DNA of 9,498 bases from Solirubrobacteraceae bacterium. GTDB lineage: Bacteria > Actinomycetota > Thermoleophilia > Solirubrobacterales > Solirubrobacteraceae. The stretch's first letter is position 1; each line of letters opens with the position of its first letter. The DNA is taken from contig JANJUA010000192.1 in NCBI GenBank assembly GCA_024710825.1, positions 1 through 9,498 of the forward strand, in the 5' to 3' direction. The notes beneath the pieces are model-generated. The model did no database searches, was not told where the DNA came from, and saw only the letters and a list, made by a program, of their open reading frames with translations. The translations under genes were made by a program, and so were the position numbers. Of this stretch, positions 1 through 6,631 are shown piece after piece.

Positions 1-476
1 GCGAGCGCCGCGGCGCCGGCCACCGCGGCGGCCGCCCCCAGCGCGGCCCACTGCAGCGTGTTGAGGCCGAGCACCCGCCGTACGGCGTCGTGCGTCGAGC
101 ACCCTGCCCGCCGCAGCGCCCAGTAGTCGACCGCCAGGCCGCCCACGGTCGCACCGAGCACCGTCGCGCCGAAGCCAAGCGCGACCACCCGCGTCACGGT
201 CCAGGCGGACAGCTCGGGGCCGTCGTCCACGGCCGCCATCCTCCGATAGGCGAGGACGTAGCCGACGTAGGCCACCGCCAGCCCGCCGACGGCGACGGCC
301 ACCCAGCCCGGCGCGATCGCGTCCAGGTCGCGGCGCAGGCGCGACCACTCGGCCACGTGCCCGATCGCCGCGGTCACGCCCGCCACGAGCGCGAGGGCGA
401 TCGCCACGCCCACCACCGCGGCCCCCAGGCGCGGGCGCAGCGCATCGAGGGCGAGCTCACGGCCGGGTCGCCGCAT
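1..476 (-). CDS. Polytopic membrane protein, LPG-synthase TM / UPF0104-like (C-terminus cut by window edge)
   Basis: Only the first 158 residues lie in the window; the frame stays open off the left edge. Hydrophobic segments are visible at about residues 18-37, 57-75, 95-115 and 138-158. The stretch GGLAVDYWALRRAGCSTHD (112-130), followed by an amphipathic AVRRVLGLN, resembles the conserved intracellular region of the lysylphosphatidylglycerol synthase transmembrane/UPF0104 (YbhN-like) family, which includes lipid flippases and lipid-modifying membrane proteins. The ATG at 476 is the only usable start before the frame runs into the tRNA gene. No SD-like sequence lies in the 20 nt between the tRNA 3' end and this ATG. 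It may be co-transcribed with the tRNA and the ABC operon. Substrate unknown. Membrane location is near certain; the family call is moderate because the C-terminal half is missing. Confidence 0.6.
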   Translation of the reverse strand, partial: MRRPGRELALDALRPRLGAAVVGVAIALALVAGVTAAIGHVAEWSRLRRDLDAIAPGWVAVAVGGLAVAYVGYVLAYRRMAAVDDGPELSAWTVTRVVALGFGATVLGATVGGLAVDYWALRRAGCSTHDAVRRVLGLNTLQWAALGAAAAVAGAAAL

Positions 477-496
477 GCGCCCAGCGTACGGCGCAG

Positions 497-570
497 CGCC
501 CCGAGCTGGATTCGAACCAGCGGCCTTCCCCTTAGGAGGGGGACGCTCTATCCGGCTGAGCTATCGGGGC
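497..570 (-). tRNA. tRNA-Arg, anticodon CCT
   Basis: A full cloverleaf can be folded by eye. The acceptor stem GCCCCGA (570-564) pairs perfectly with TCGGGGC (504-498). The D stem is GCTC/GAGC. The anticodon stem TCCCC/GGGGA encloses the 7-nt loop CTCCTAA, giving anticodon CCT at 34-36, which reads the arginine codon AGG. A 5-nt variable loop follows, then T stem GCTGG/CCAGC around TTCGAAT. The discriminator base is G497. CCA is not encoded (the next bases are CTG), so it must be added by CCA nucleotidyltransferase. The gene lies 23 nt after the dppF stop and 20 nt before the next membrane-protein gene, on the same strand. Confidence 0.96.
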
Positions 571-593
571 TCGCGGCCAGCGTATCGCTCGCC

Positions 594-1610
594 TCAGGCC
601 GTGGGGACGATGGCCGAGGCCTCCTCGTCGGCGAGCGGGAAGTGGCAGGCGGCCAGGGCGCCGCCGTCCTTGGGCGTCAGCGGCGGCGCCTGCACCCGGC
701 AGATCTCCTGCGCCTTGGGGCAGCGGGTGTGGAAGCGGCAGGCGGGCGGCGGATCGGTGGGGCTCGGCAGGTCGCCCTCGAGCACCTGCCGCTCGCGGCG
801 CACCGTCGAGCGGGCCGCCGCGACCGGCACGGCTGACAGCAGCGCGCCGGTGTACGGGTGGCGCGGGTGGCGGTAGAGCGTGTCGGAGTCGGCCAGCTCC
901 ACGAGGTTGCCGAGGTACATCACCGCCACCCGGTCGCACATGTGGCGCACCACGGACAGGTCGTGCGCGATGAAGACGATCGTCAGCCCGAGCTCGCGCT
1001 GGAGGCCCCGCAGCAGGTTGAGGATCTGCGCCTGGATCGACACGTCCAGCGCGGAGACCGGCTCGTCGGCGACGATCAGCTTCGGCGCGAGCGCGAGCGC
1101 GCGCGCCACGCCGACGCGCTGGCGCTGACCGCCGGAGAACTCGTGCGGGTAGCGGTTGTAGTGCTCGGGGTTGAGCCCCACCTGCTCCATCAGCTCCTGC
1201 ACGCGGCGCCGGCGGGCGCCGTCGGAGCCGAGCAGGCCGTGGATGGCGAACGGCTCGGCGATGATCGACCCGATCGTCTTGCGCGGGTTCAGCGACGAGT
1301 AGGGGTCCTGGAAGATCATCTGCATCTCCCGGCGCAGGCGCTTGAGCCGCGCCCCGGACGCAGCGGTGACGTCCTCGCCCTCGTAGGAGATCGTGCCCGA
1401 GGTGGGATCGAGCAGCCGCACCATCATCCGCGCCATGGTGCTCTTGCCGCAGCCGGTCTCGCCGACGAGCCCGAGCGTCTCCCCGCGGCGCACCTCCAGG
1501 CTCACGTCGTCGACCGCGTGCACGCGCGCCACCTCGCGCTGGAACACCACACCCTCCGTCAGCGGGAAGTGCTTGGTCAGGTGCGAGACCGACATCAGCG
1601 TGTCGGTCAC
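594..1610 (-). CDS. dppF: Oligopeptide/dipeptide ABC transporter ATP-binding subunit F
   Basis: This is a 338-residue cytoplasmic ATPase of the peptide/opine/nickel importer class. It pairs with DppD to power import. Visible motifs: Walker A GETGCGKST (50-58), Q-loop Q101 in IFQDPYSSLNP, signature FSGGQRQR (158-165), Walker B LIVADEP with catalytic E183, D-loop SALD, and H-loop H216. The C-terminal oligo_HPY extension carries the Cys set C291-x5-C297-x6-C304-x17-C322, matching the [4Fe-4S] motif described in some DppD/DppF-type ATPases. I chose the GTG at 1610: it overlaps the dppD stop as GTGA and has GGGAGG 7 nt upstream. The open frame extends further upstream, but that part overlaps dppD and is not family-like. 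It is the last gene of the importer operon. Peptide substrate is inferred from family only. Confidence 0.93.
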   Translation of the reverse strand: MTDTLMSVSHLTKHFPLTEGVVFQREVARVHAVDDVSLEVRRGETLGLVGETGCGKSTMARMMVRLLDPTSGTISYEGEDVTAASGARLKRLRREMQMIFQDPYSSLNPRKTIGSIIAEPFAIHGLLGSDGARRRRVQELMEQVGLNPEHYNRYPHEFSGGQRQRVGVARALALAPKLIVADEPVSALDVSIQAQILNLLRGLQRELGLTIVFIAHDLSVVRHMCDRVAVMYLGNLVELADSDTLYRHPRHPYTGALLSAVPVAAARSTVRRERQVLEGDLPSPTDPPPACRFHTRCPKAQEICRVQAPPLTPKDGGALAACHFPLADEEASAIVPTA

Positions 1611-2689
1611 GGCGCGGCCTCCCGCTCGGACTCGTCCAGCACCGGGTCCTCGGCCACGCCGCGCGCCTCCGCCGGCGTGGCGCCGGCGCGCAGCCTGGCC
1701 CACAGGTTGCGGCGCACGCGCTCGGGCAGCAGGCACGCGACCTCGTGCCCGGGCTCCGCGCCGACCGGCTCCAGCCGCGGGTCGATGCGCGAGTGCGACG
1801 GGCGCGCGTAGGGGCAGCGCGGATGGAAGCGGCAGCCGCTCGGGGGCGCGATCAGGCTCGGTGGCCGGCCGGGGATCGGCACCAGCTCGTCGGCCCGCTC
1901 GTCGGTCATCTTCGGGATCGACTGCAGCAGCCCCCACGTGTACGGGTGCTGGGGCGCCTCGAAGATCGCCTCGTTGCTCGCGCGCTCGACGACCCGCCCC
2001 GCGTACAGGCCCGCCACCTCGTCGGCGCCCCCGCCGCCGACGCCGAGGTCGTGCGTGATGAGGATGACCGCCATCTCCCGCTCGGCCTGGAGCTCGCGGA
2101 TCAGCTCGAGGATCTGCGCCTGGACCGTGACGTCGAGCGCCGTCGTCGGCTCGTCGGCGATCAGCAGCCGCGGATCGTTGATGAGCGCCATCGCGATCAT
2201 CGCGCGCTGGCGCATCCCGCCGGACAGCTCGTGCGGGTAGGCGCTCATCCGCCGCTCGGCGGCCGGGATGCCGACGAGCCCGAGCAGCTCCAGCGCCCGG
2301 CGCCGGGCCTCGCCCTTGCCGACGCGCCGGTGCACCAGCACCGCCTCCACGAGCTGGTCGCCGACGGTGAAGAACGGGTGCAGCGCCGACAGCGGATCCT
2401 GGAAGACCATCGCGATGTCGTCGCCGCGTACGGCGCGCAGGCGCCGGTCGTCCGCGGCGAGCAGGTCGTCGCCCTCGAAGCGGACGCTGCCGGAGATGTC
2501 CGTCGACTCTCCGCGCGAGAGCCCCATGATCGTCAGCCCGGTCACGCTCTTGCCGGAGCCCGACTCGCCGACGATGCCGAGCGTCCGGTTGGCCTCGAGC
2601 GAGAAGGAGACGCCGTCGACCGCGCTCACGACCCCGTCGGCCGTGCGGAAGGAGACGCGCAGGTCCTCGACCTCGAGCAGCGCCGTCAT
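1607..2689 (-). CDS. dppD: Oligopeptide/dipeptide ABC transporter ATP-binding subunit D
   Basis: This 360-residue ATPase is the partner of DppF. Visible motifs: Walker A GESGSGKS (41-48), Q-loop Q97 in [11 protein letters not shown], signature LSGGMRQR (155-162), Walker B LLIADEP with E180, D-loop TALD, and H-loop H213. Two features are odd. The segment after the H-loop reads [16 protein letters not shown] (216-231), where the family usually has hydrophobic residues at several of the glycine positions. The C-terminal motif reads C286-x5-C292-x6-H299-x19-C319, so His replaces the third cysteine. The frame is otherwise intact and of normal length, with an extra Arg/Ala/Glu-rich tail of about 40 residues. 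The ATG at 2689 overlaps the dppB stop as ATGA; no clear SD precedes it, which suggests translational coupling. The 3' end overlaps dppF by 4 nt. Confidence 0.92.
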   Translation of the reverse strand: MTALLEVEDLRVSFRTADGVVSAVDGVSFSLEANRTLGIVGESGSGKSVTGLTIMGLSRGESTDISGSVRFEGDDLLAADDRRLRAVRGDDIAMVFQDPLSALHPFFTVGDQLVEAVLVHRRVGKGEARRRALELLGLVGIPAAERRMSAYPHELSGGMRQRAMIAMALINDPRLLIADEPTTALDVTVQAQILELIRELQAEREMAVILITHDLGVGGGGADEVAGLYAGRVVERASNEAIFEAPQHPYTWGLLQSIPKMTDERADELVPIPGRPPSLIAPPSGCRFHPRCPYARPSHSRIDPRLEPVGAEPGHEVACLLPERVRRNLWARLRAGATPAEARGVAEDPVLDESEREAAP

Positions 2690-3648
2690 CGGTAGCGCAC
2701 CCGCGGGTCGAGCTTCGCGTAGACGACGTCGACGACCAGGGTGAGGACGACGATGAAGAAGGCGCCGAAGAGCACGGTGCCCTGGACGATCGGCAGGTCT
2801 CCGCGCGTGATCGCGTCGTAGGAGAGCCGCCCGACGCCGGGGATGTTGAACACGGTCTCGGTGAGGATCGCGCCGCCCAGCAGGACGCCGATGTCCAGGC
2901 CCGCGAGCGTCACGATCGGCGTGATCGCGCTGCGCAGCCCGTGCTTGAAGATGACGCGGCGCTCCGAGAGGCCCTTGGCGCGCGCCGTGCGGATGTAGTC
3001 CTCCGAGAGCGTCTCGATCAGGTTGGCGCGCAGCAGCCGGGCGTAGATCGCCGCGAACGTCGCCGAGAGCACGAACCACGGCATGATGAGCGAGGCGAAC
3101 CACTGCGCCGGGTCCTCGGTGAGCGGGACGTAGGAGCCGGAGCCCTCGAACAGCGGGAACGCCCCGATGTCGTTGGCGAACAGCAGCAGCGCCACGAGCC
3201 CGAGCCAGTAGACCGGGGCCGAGACCAGCAGCAGCGCGCCGCCCATCGCCAGGCGGTCGACGAGCGAGCGGCGGAACACGGCCGAGATCACGCCGACGCC
3301 GATGCCGAGCACCAGCCACACCACCGCCGCGCCGACGGCCAGCGAGATGGTCGCCGGGAGCCGGTCGAGGATGAGGTCGCGGACCTCGGCGTTGTTGACG
3401 TAGGAGTAGCCGAAGTCGAAGTGCAGGACGATGTCCTTCATGTAGTTCCAGTACTGCACCAGCATCGGGTCGTTCAGTCCGAGCTGCACGCGGATCGCCT
3501 CGATGACCTCCGGGTCGCTGGACCGCCCGGCGCGCAGCAGCGCGGGGTCGGTCGACGGCAGCAGGTAGAAGACGACGAACGTCAGCGTGCTCACGAAGAA
3601 CAGGAGCACGACGATCCACAGCAGTCGACGGACGATGTAGTGCGTCAT
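2686..3648 (-). CDS. dppB: Oligopeptide/dipeptide ABC transporter permease B
   Basis: This 320-residue inner-membrane permease forms one half of the translocation channel. The N-terminus MTHYIVRRLLWIVVLLFFVS is the typical short cytoplasmic start plus first membrane helix of DppB/OppB. A periplasmic/extracellular loop (about 31-98) contains the family-type RVQLGLNDPMLVQYWNYM. Further membrane segments lie at about 101-125, 135-157, 186-206, 245-264 and 290-310. The cytoplasmic EAA-type coupling loop, EDYIRTARAKGLSERRVIF (216-234), contacts an ATPase. The C-terminus LDPRVRYR is typical of the family. The ATG at 3648 gives the normal length. Its best SD-like GGAGG is 13 nt away and lies in the arm of a strong hairpin (3663-3692). 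The 3' end overlaps dppD by 4 nt. Confidence 0.95.
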   Translation of the reverse strand: MTHYIVRRLLWIVVLLFFVSTLTFVVFYLLPSTDPALLRAGRSSDPEVIEAIRVQLGLNDPMLVQYWNYMKDIVLHFDFGYSYVNNAEVRDLILDRLPATISLAVGAAVVWLVLGIGVGVISAVFRRSLVDRLAMGGALLLVSAPVYWLGLVALLLFANDIGAFPLFEGSGSYVPLTEDPAQWFASLIMPWFVLSATFAAIYARLLRANLIETLSEDYIRTARAKGLSERRVIFKHGLRSAITPIVTLAGLDIGVLLGGAILTETVFNIPGVGRLSYDAITRGDLPIVQGTVLFGAFFIVVLTLVVDVVYAKLDPRVRYR

Positions 3649-3662
3649 GGCGGTGGTGCGGC

Positions 3663-3692
3663 CTCCGCCGCCGGCGCGGGCCGGCGGCGGAG
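3663..3692 (-). promoter_or_regulatory. 13-bp hairpin between dppA and dppB, overlapping the dppB SD
   Basis: A perfect inverted repeat has arms at 3663-3675 and 3680-3692 and a 4-nt loop. In the transcript it begins 11 nt after the dppA stop. No U-tract follows it, so it does not look like a Rho-independent terminator. The only SD-like sequence for dppB (GGAGG, minus strand of 3662-3666) falls in the 3' arm. The structure could stabilise the dppA message, as hairpins between binding-protein and permease genes are known to do, or limit dppB translation. The repeat is seen directly; the function is inference. Confidence 0.6.
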
Positions 3693-3703
3693 CCCCGCTC
3701 CGT

Positions 3704-5482
3704 CTAGCTGCCCGCCCCCGCCAGCGACGTGTACGCCAGGTCGTAGCTGCCCTGGTTCCACAGCGCGTTGACGCCCTGGACGTCGGTCGAGTGGATGGTG
3801 GGGAACTTGTCCCACAGCCACGGGATCAGCGGCGCCTGCTCGGTGATCATGCGGTCGATGTCCGCCCACGCCCGGGCGCGCTCGTCCGGATCGGTCAGGG
3901 CCGATGCCTCGTCCATCGCCTTGTTGATCGCCGGGTCGTCGAGCTCGGGCCAGTTGACGTTGTTCTCCGGCACGATGTTGTTGCCGTTGAACGTCGGGCC
4001 GAGCACGGTCTCCGGATCGGCGAAGTCGCGGATCCAGCCCACGTTCGGGCAGACCTGCGTGTCCGACGACGGCACGTTGCAGAACTTCGTGTACATCGTG
4101 TCGCCCGGAACCTGCCGCAGGTTCACCTTGAAGCCGAGCTTCTCGAACTGCCGCTGGGCGACCTGCGCCGCCGCCTGGTCCACGCCGGCGTTCTCGCCGA
4201 CCATGAGGATCGGCGGGCCCTCGTACTTGCCGCTCTCGAAGCCGGCCTTGCGGAGGTACTCCGCCGCCAGCTCCTCGTCACCGCTCGGGTTGGAGAGGAA
4301 GTCGAGGCCGAAGCCCTCCATGCCGCCGGCCTCCTCGAAGCCGCTGACGCCCGGGTAGAGCATGTGCGTGGCGATGTCGCCGATCAGCTCGCCGCCACGC
4401 GTCAGGCGCATGGCGTTGCTGTCGAAGCCGGCCAGGACGGCCTTGCGGACGTTGAGGTCGTCGAACGGCGGGCGCGTCGTGTCCATCGACACCCAGCGCG
4501 TGCCGCTGCCCGGGTTGAACTGGATCAGCTCCTTCGTGTCGCCCTGGACGGTCGACTTGATGACCGCGGGCGGCGGCGGGAAGTCGCCCGACACCATCCC
4601 CTTGCCCTCGAGGATCTGCCGGGACGCCACCGTGGCGTCGTCGTTGCCCTCCGAGAAGACGATCCGGTCCAGGTAGGCGGGCCGCGGGTCGAGCTCGCCG
4701 TCCCAGTTGGGGTTGCGCGTCAGCACGATCTCGCGTCCCGGCCGGTAGCTGTCGAGCATGTACGGGCCGGTCGTGACCTGGTTCTCGCCGTAGGTCGACG
4801 GGTTCTTGCTGTCGAACTCGCGCGCGTACTCCTTCGGCACCGGCGCCGTGATCGGCATCGACAGCGCGCCGACGAGCGGCCCGCCGCGGGTGAGGTTGAA
4901 GACGATCGTCAGGTCGTCCGGGGTCTCGATGCCCGAGATCTCGTCGGCGTCGCCCTTCTTGAAGGCGTCGACGCCCTTGATGTTCGCGAAGTACGAGTTG
5001 ACGTAGCCGTTGGTGACCTCCTTCGTGAAGGCGCGCTCGATCGCGTACTTCACGTCGGCCGAGGTCACCTCGCGGTCGACCGGCGGGCTGAAGCGGACGC
5101 CGTCCTTGATCTTCACCGTGACGGTGAGCCCGTCGTCGGAGACCTCGGCGTCGCCGTCGGCGAGCATCGGCGCCGCCTCCTCCGGGTTGCCGGGCTCGAA
5201 CGCGTACAGCGTCATGTGCATCGGATAGAGCACCATGAACGAGAACGCGTAGTAGGCCTTGCCCGGGTCCAGGTAGTCGACGTCTCCGGCGGAGAGGACG
5301 GTCAGCTCGCCGCCCTTCTGGGCGTCGGAGGCGGTCTCGGTCACGGGCGCGCCGACCTCGGCGCTGCCGCCTCCGCCGTCGCCGGCCTCGGTCGAGCCGC
5401 CGTCGTCGTCGCCGCAGCCTGCCGCGACGAGGAGGGCGAGCAGGGCGAGCAACGCCACCGCACGCCTGAGCAGCGTGGTCAT
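3704..5482 (-). CDS. dppA: Peptide-type ABC transporter substrate-binding lipoprotein (SBP_bac_5)
   Basis: This 592-residue extracytoplasmic solute-binding protein delivers substrate to the DppBC channel. The N-terminus MTTLLRRAVALLALL is a classic lipoprotein signal peptide. The lipobox region VAAGC gives acylated Cys23, followed by an Asp/Gly/Ser-rich flexible linker (24-45). Family 5 features follow: YLDPGKAYY (70-78), SADVKYAIERAF (141-152), TTGPYML (237-243), FDDLNVRKAVLAGFD (340-354) and a C-terminal TEQAPLIPWLW (547-557). Cys468 and Cys478 are the only other cysteines and could form a disulfide in the mature protein. The ATG at 5482 has a strong SD, AGGGAGG, about 4 nt upstream, the best in the operon, which fits the high expression binding proteins need. 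It starts 37 nt after dppC. The ligand cannot be told from sequence; peptides are the family default. Confidence 0.93.
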   Translation of the reverse strand: MTTLLRRAVALLALLALLVAAGCGDDDGGSTEAGDGGGGSAEVGAPVTETASDAQKGGELTVLSAGDVDYLDPGKAYYAFSFMVLYPMHMTLYAFEPGNPEEAAPMLADGDAEVSDDGLTVTVKIKDGVRFSPPVDREVTSADVKYAIERAFTKEVTNGYVNSYFANIKGVDAFKKGDADEISGIETPDDLTIVFNLTRGGPLVGALSMPITAPVPKEYAREFDSKNPSTYGENQVTTGPYMLDSYRPGREIVLTRNPNWDGELDPRPAYLDRIVFSEGNDDATVASRQILEGKGMVSGDFPPPPAVIKSTVQGDTKELIQFNPGSGTRWVSMDTTRPPFDDLNVRKAVLAGFDSNAMRLTRGGELIGDIATHMLYPGVSGFEEAGGMEGFGLDFLSNPSGDEELAAEYLRKAGFESGKYEGPPILMVGENAGVDQAAAQVAQRQFEKLGFKVNLRQVPGDTMYTKFCNVPSSDTQVCPNVGWIRDFADPETVLGPTFNGNNIVPENNVNWPELDDPAINKAMDEASALTDPDERARAWADIDRMITEQAPLIPWLWDKFPTIHSTDVQGVNALWNQGSYDLAYTSLAGAGS

Positions 5483-5519
5483 GGGTCCTCCCTTTCTACG
5501 TTGTGTCGGTTCGGAGAGG

Positions 5520-6485
5520 TCATCGGTCGGAGCGCGGGTTCAGCGCGTCCTGCAGGCCGTCGCCCACGAGGTTGAACGCCAGGACGGTCAGCAGGAGCGC
5601 GGTGCCGGGGAAGAACATGAACCACCAGGCGGTGTCGAAGACGGTCACCGCGTCGGCGATCATCGCCCCCCAGCTCGCCTGCGGCGGCTGCACGCCCACG
5701 CCCAAGAACGACAGCGCCGCCTCGAGCAGGATGTTCTGCGGGATCAGCAGCGACGCGTAGACGATGATCGGCGCGACGAGGTTCGGCAGGATCTCCCGGA
5801 AGATGATCCGCCGGTTCGAGGCGCCCAGCGAACGCGAGGCCTCGACGTACTCCTTCTCGCGCAGCGACAGGGTCTGCCCCCGGATGATCCGGAACACGAA
5901 GACCCAGTTGATGAACGCGATCGTGAACACGACGGTGCCGATCCCCGGCTGGATCAGGCCCCCGGCGCAGCCCTCGGCGCCCGAGCAGGCGGCCGCGATC
6001 CCTAGCGCGAGCAGCAGCACCGGGAAGGCCAGGAGCACGTCGGCCATGCGCGAGAAGGTCGTGTCGACCCAGCCGCCGTAGAAGGCGGCGAGCATCCCCA
6101 GCAGCGTGCCGACGGCGACGGCGATGCCGGTGGAGATCAGCGCGACCTGGAGCGAGACGGCGGCCCCCGCCAGCACCCGTGAGAAGACGTCGCGGCCGAG
6201 CGTGTCGACGCCGAACGGATGCTCGGCGCTCGGCCCGGTCGGCGTGCCGAACACGTCGAGCGCGGCCGGGTTCTGCACGTTCGGGCCGGGCAGGCCCAGC
6301 AGCGAGCGGATCGGCGCCTGCAGGAGCGCCACCAGGACGAGCAGCACGATGAACGCGAGCGCGGCGAGCGCGACGCGATCGCCGCGCAGGCGGCGCCAGA
6401 AGAGCTGCCATGGCGTCCGGGCCTGGACGGCGCTCTCGCTCGTGAGCCCGCCGGTCTCGGCGGCCTCGAAAGTCTCGACGCTCAC
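5520..6485 (-). CDS. dppC: Oligopeptide/dipeptide ABC transporter permease C
   Basis: This 321-residue permease is the second half of the importer channel. A cytoplasmic N-terminal tail of about 35 residues leads into the first membrane helix (about 38-57). The diagnostic FGVDTLGRDVFSRVLAG (91-107) precedes the main membrane domain, with helices at about 108-135, 148-167, 182-200, 240-262 and 288-307. The EAA coupling loop is EYVEASRSLGASNRRIIF (212-229). The late SFLGVGVQPPQASWGAMI (259-276) and NLVGDGLQDALNPR are standard for DppC/OppC. The GTG at 6485 is the farthest possible start because an in-frame TGA lies at 6491-6489. No good SD is at normal distance; a strong one lies about 36 nt upstream. 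Unusually, this permease is the first gene of the operon, ahead of the binding protein. Confidence 0.93.
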   Translation of the reverse strand: MSVETFEAAETGGLTSESAVQARTPWQLFWRRLRGDRVALAALAFIVLLVLVALLQAPIRSLLGLPGPNVQNPAALDVFGTPTGPSAEHPFGVDTLGRDVFSRVLAGAAVSLQVALISTGIAVAVGTLLGMLAAFYGGWVDTTFSRMADVLLAFPVLLLALGIAAACSGAEGCAGGLIQPGIGTVVFTIAFINWVFVFRIIRGQTLSLREKEYVEASRSLGASNRRIIFREILPNLVAPIIVYASLLIPQNILLEAALSFLGVGVQPPQASWGAMIADAVTVFDTAWWFMFFPGTALLLTVLAFNLVGDGLQDALNPRSDR

Positions 6486-6631
6486 GTCTCAGCCCCGCAG
6501 GCTTGTCTCGACAGGACGCTGCCTCCTCCCCCGGAGGTCGTCGGGCGCCGGGACAGGCGCCCAGTCAAGGAACTTCCATATTCCGTGAAGGCCAAACATC
6601 GCAACCGGCCGGTCCGTGGCCGAGGCCCGCG
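6486..6631 (-). promoter_or_regulatory. Intergenic region likely holding the dpp operon promoter/leader
   Basis: This 146-nt gap separates the nitroreductase stop from dppC and contains the most AT-rich patch seen nearby (about 6568-6600). It holds the perfect 10-bp palindrome ACCGGCCGGT (6604-6613), the short palindrome GGAACTTCC (6569-6577), a TTGACT box (minus strand of 6563-6568) and, directly after it, the inverted repeat GGGCGCC-N6-GGCGCCC (6543-6562). No convincing -10 box is found 16-18 nt from TTGACT. A strong SD, GGGGGAGGAGG, lies at 6522-6532. Promoter, operator or terminator roles are inference. Confidence 0.35.

Noticed and set aside
497..570. tRNA-Arg as an integration (att) site for a mobile element
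   Set aside because: No repeat of the tRNA 3' end, integrase or other mobility gene is visible in the window; both sides carry ordinary genes.
1611..1937. Upstream extension of the dppF frame
   Set aside because: It is fully inside dppD, has an Ala/Arg/Pro-rich shadow composition, and the GTG at 1610 has a proper SD and overlap.
3663..3692. Rho-independent terminator between dppA and dppB
   Set aside because: The stem is strong, but the following transcript is GCCGCACCACCGCC, with no U-tract, and permease and ATPase genes follow at once.
90..5575. Long open frames on the plus strand (for example 90-836, 858-1811 and 3647-5575)
   Set aside because: They lie antisense to well-supported genes. 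Their products are Arg/His/Asp/Val-rich in the way antisense frames of GC-rich genes are, and show no recognisable domain.
6522..6537. CCTCC-N6-GGAGG inverted repeat as a terminator
   Set aside because: The stem is only 5 bp with no U-tract, and the symmetry is explained by the G-rich SD-like run.
6540..6568. TTGACT as the -35 box of a sigma-70 type promoter for dpp
   Set aside because: The hexamer at 17-nt spacing is CCCGAC and no nearby spacing gives a TATAAT-like sequence. Kept only as part of the intergenic description.
6489..6599. 36-codon ORF starting ATG at 6599 upstream of dppC (begins MFGLHGIWKFLDW)
   Set aside because: There is no SD before the ATG, the second half is Arg-rich read-through of GC-rich sequence, and it ends before dppC without coupling to it.
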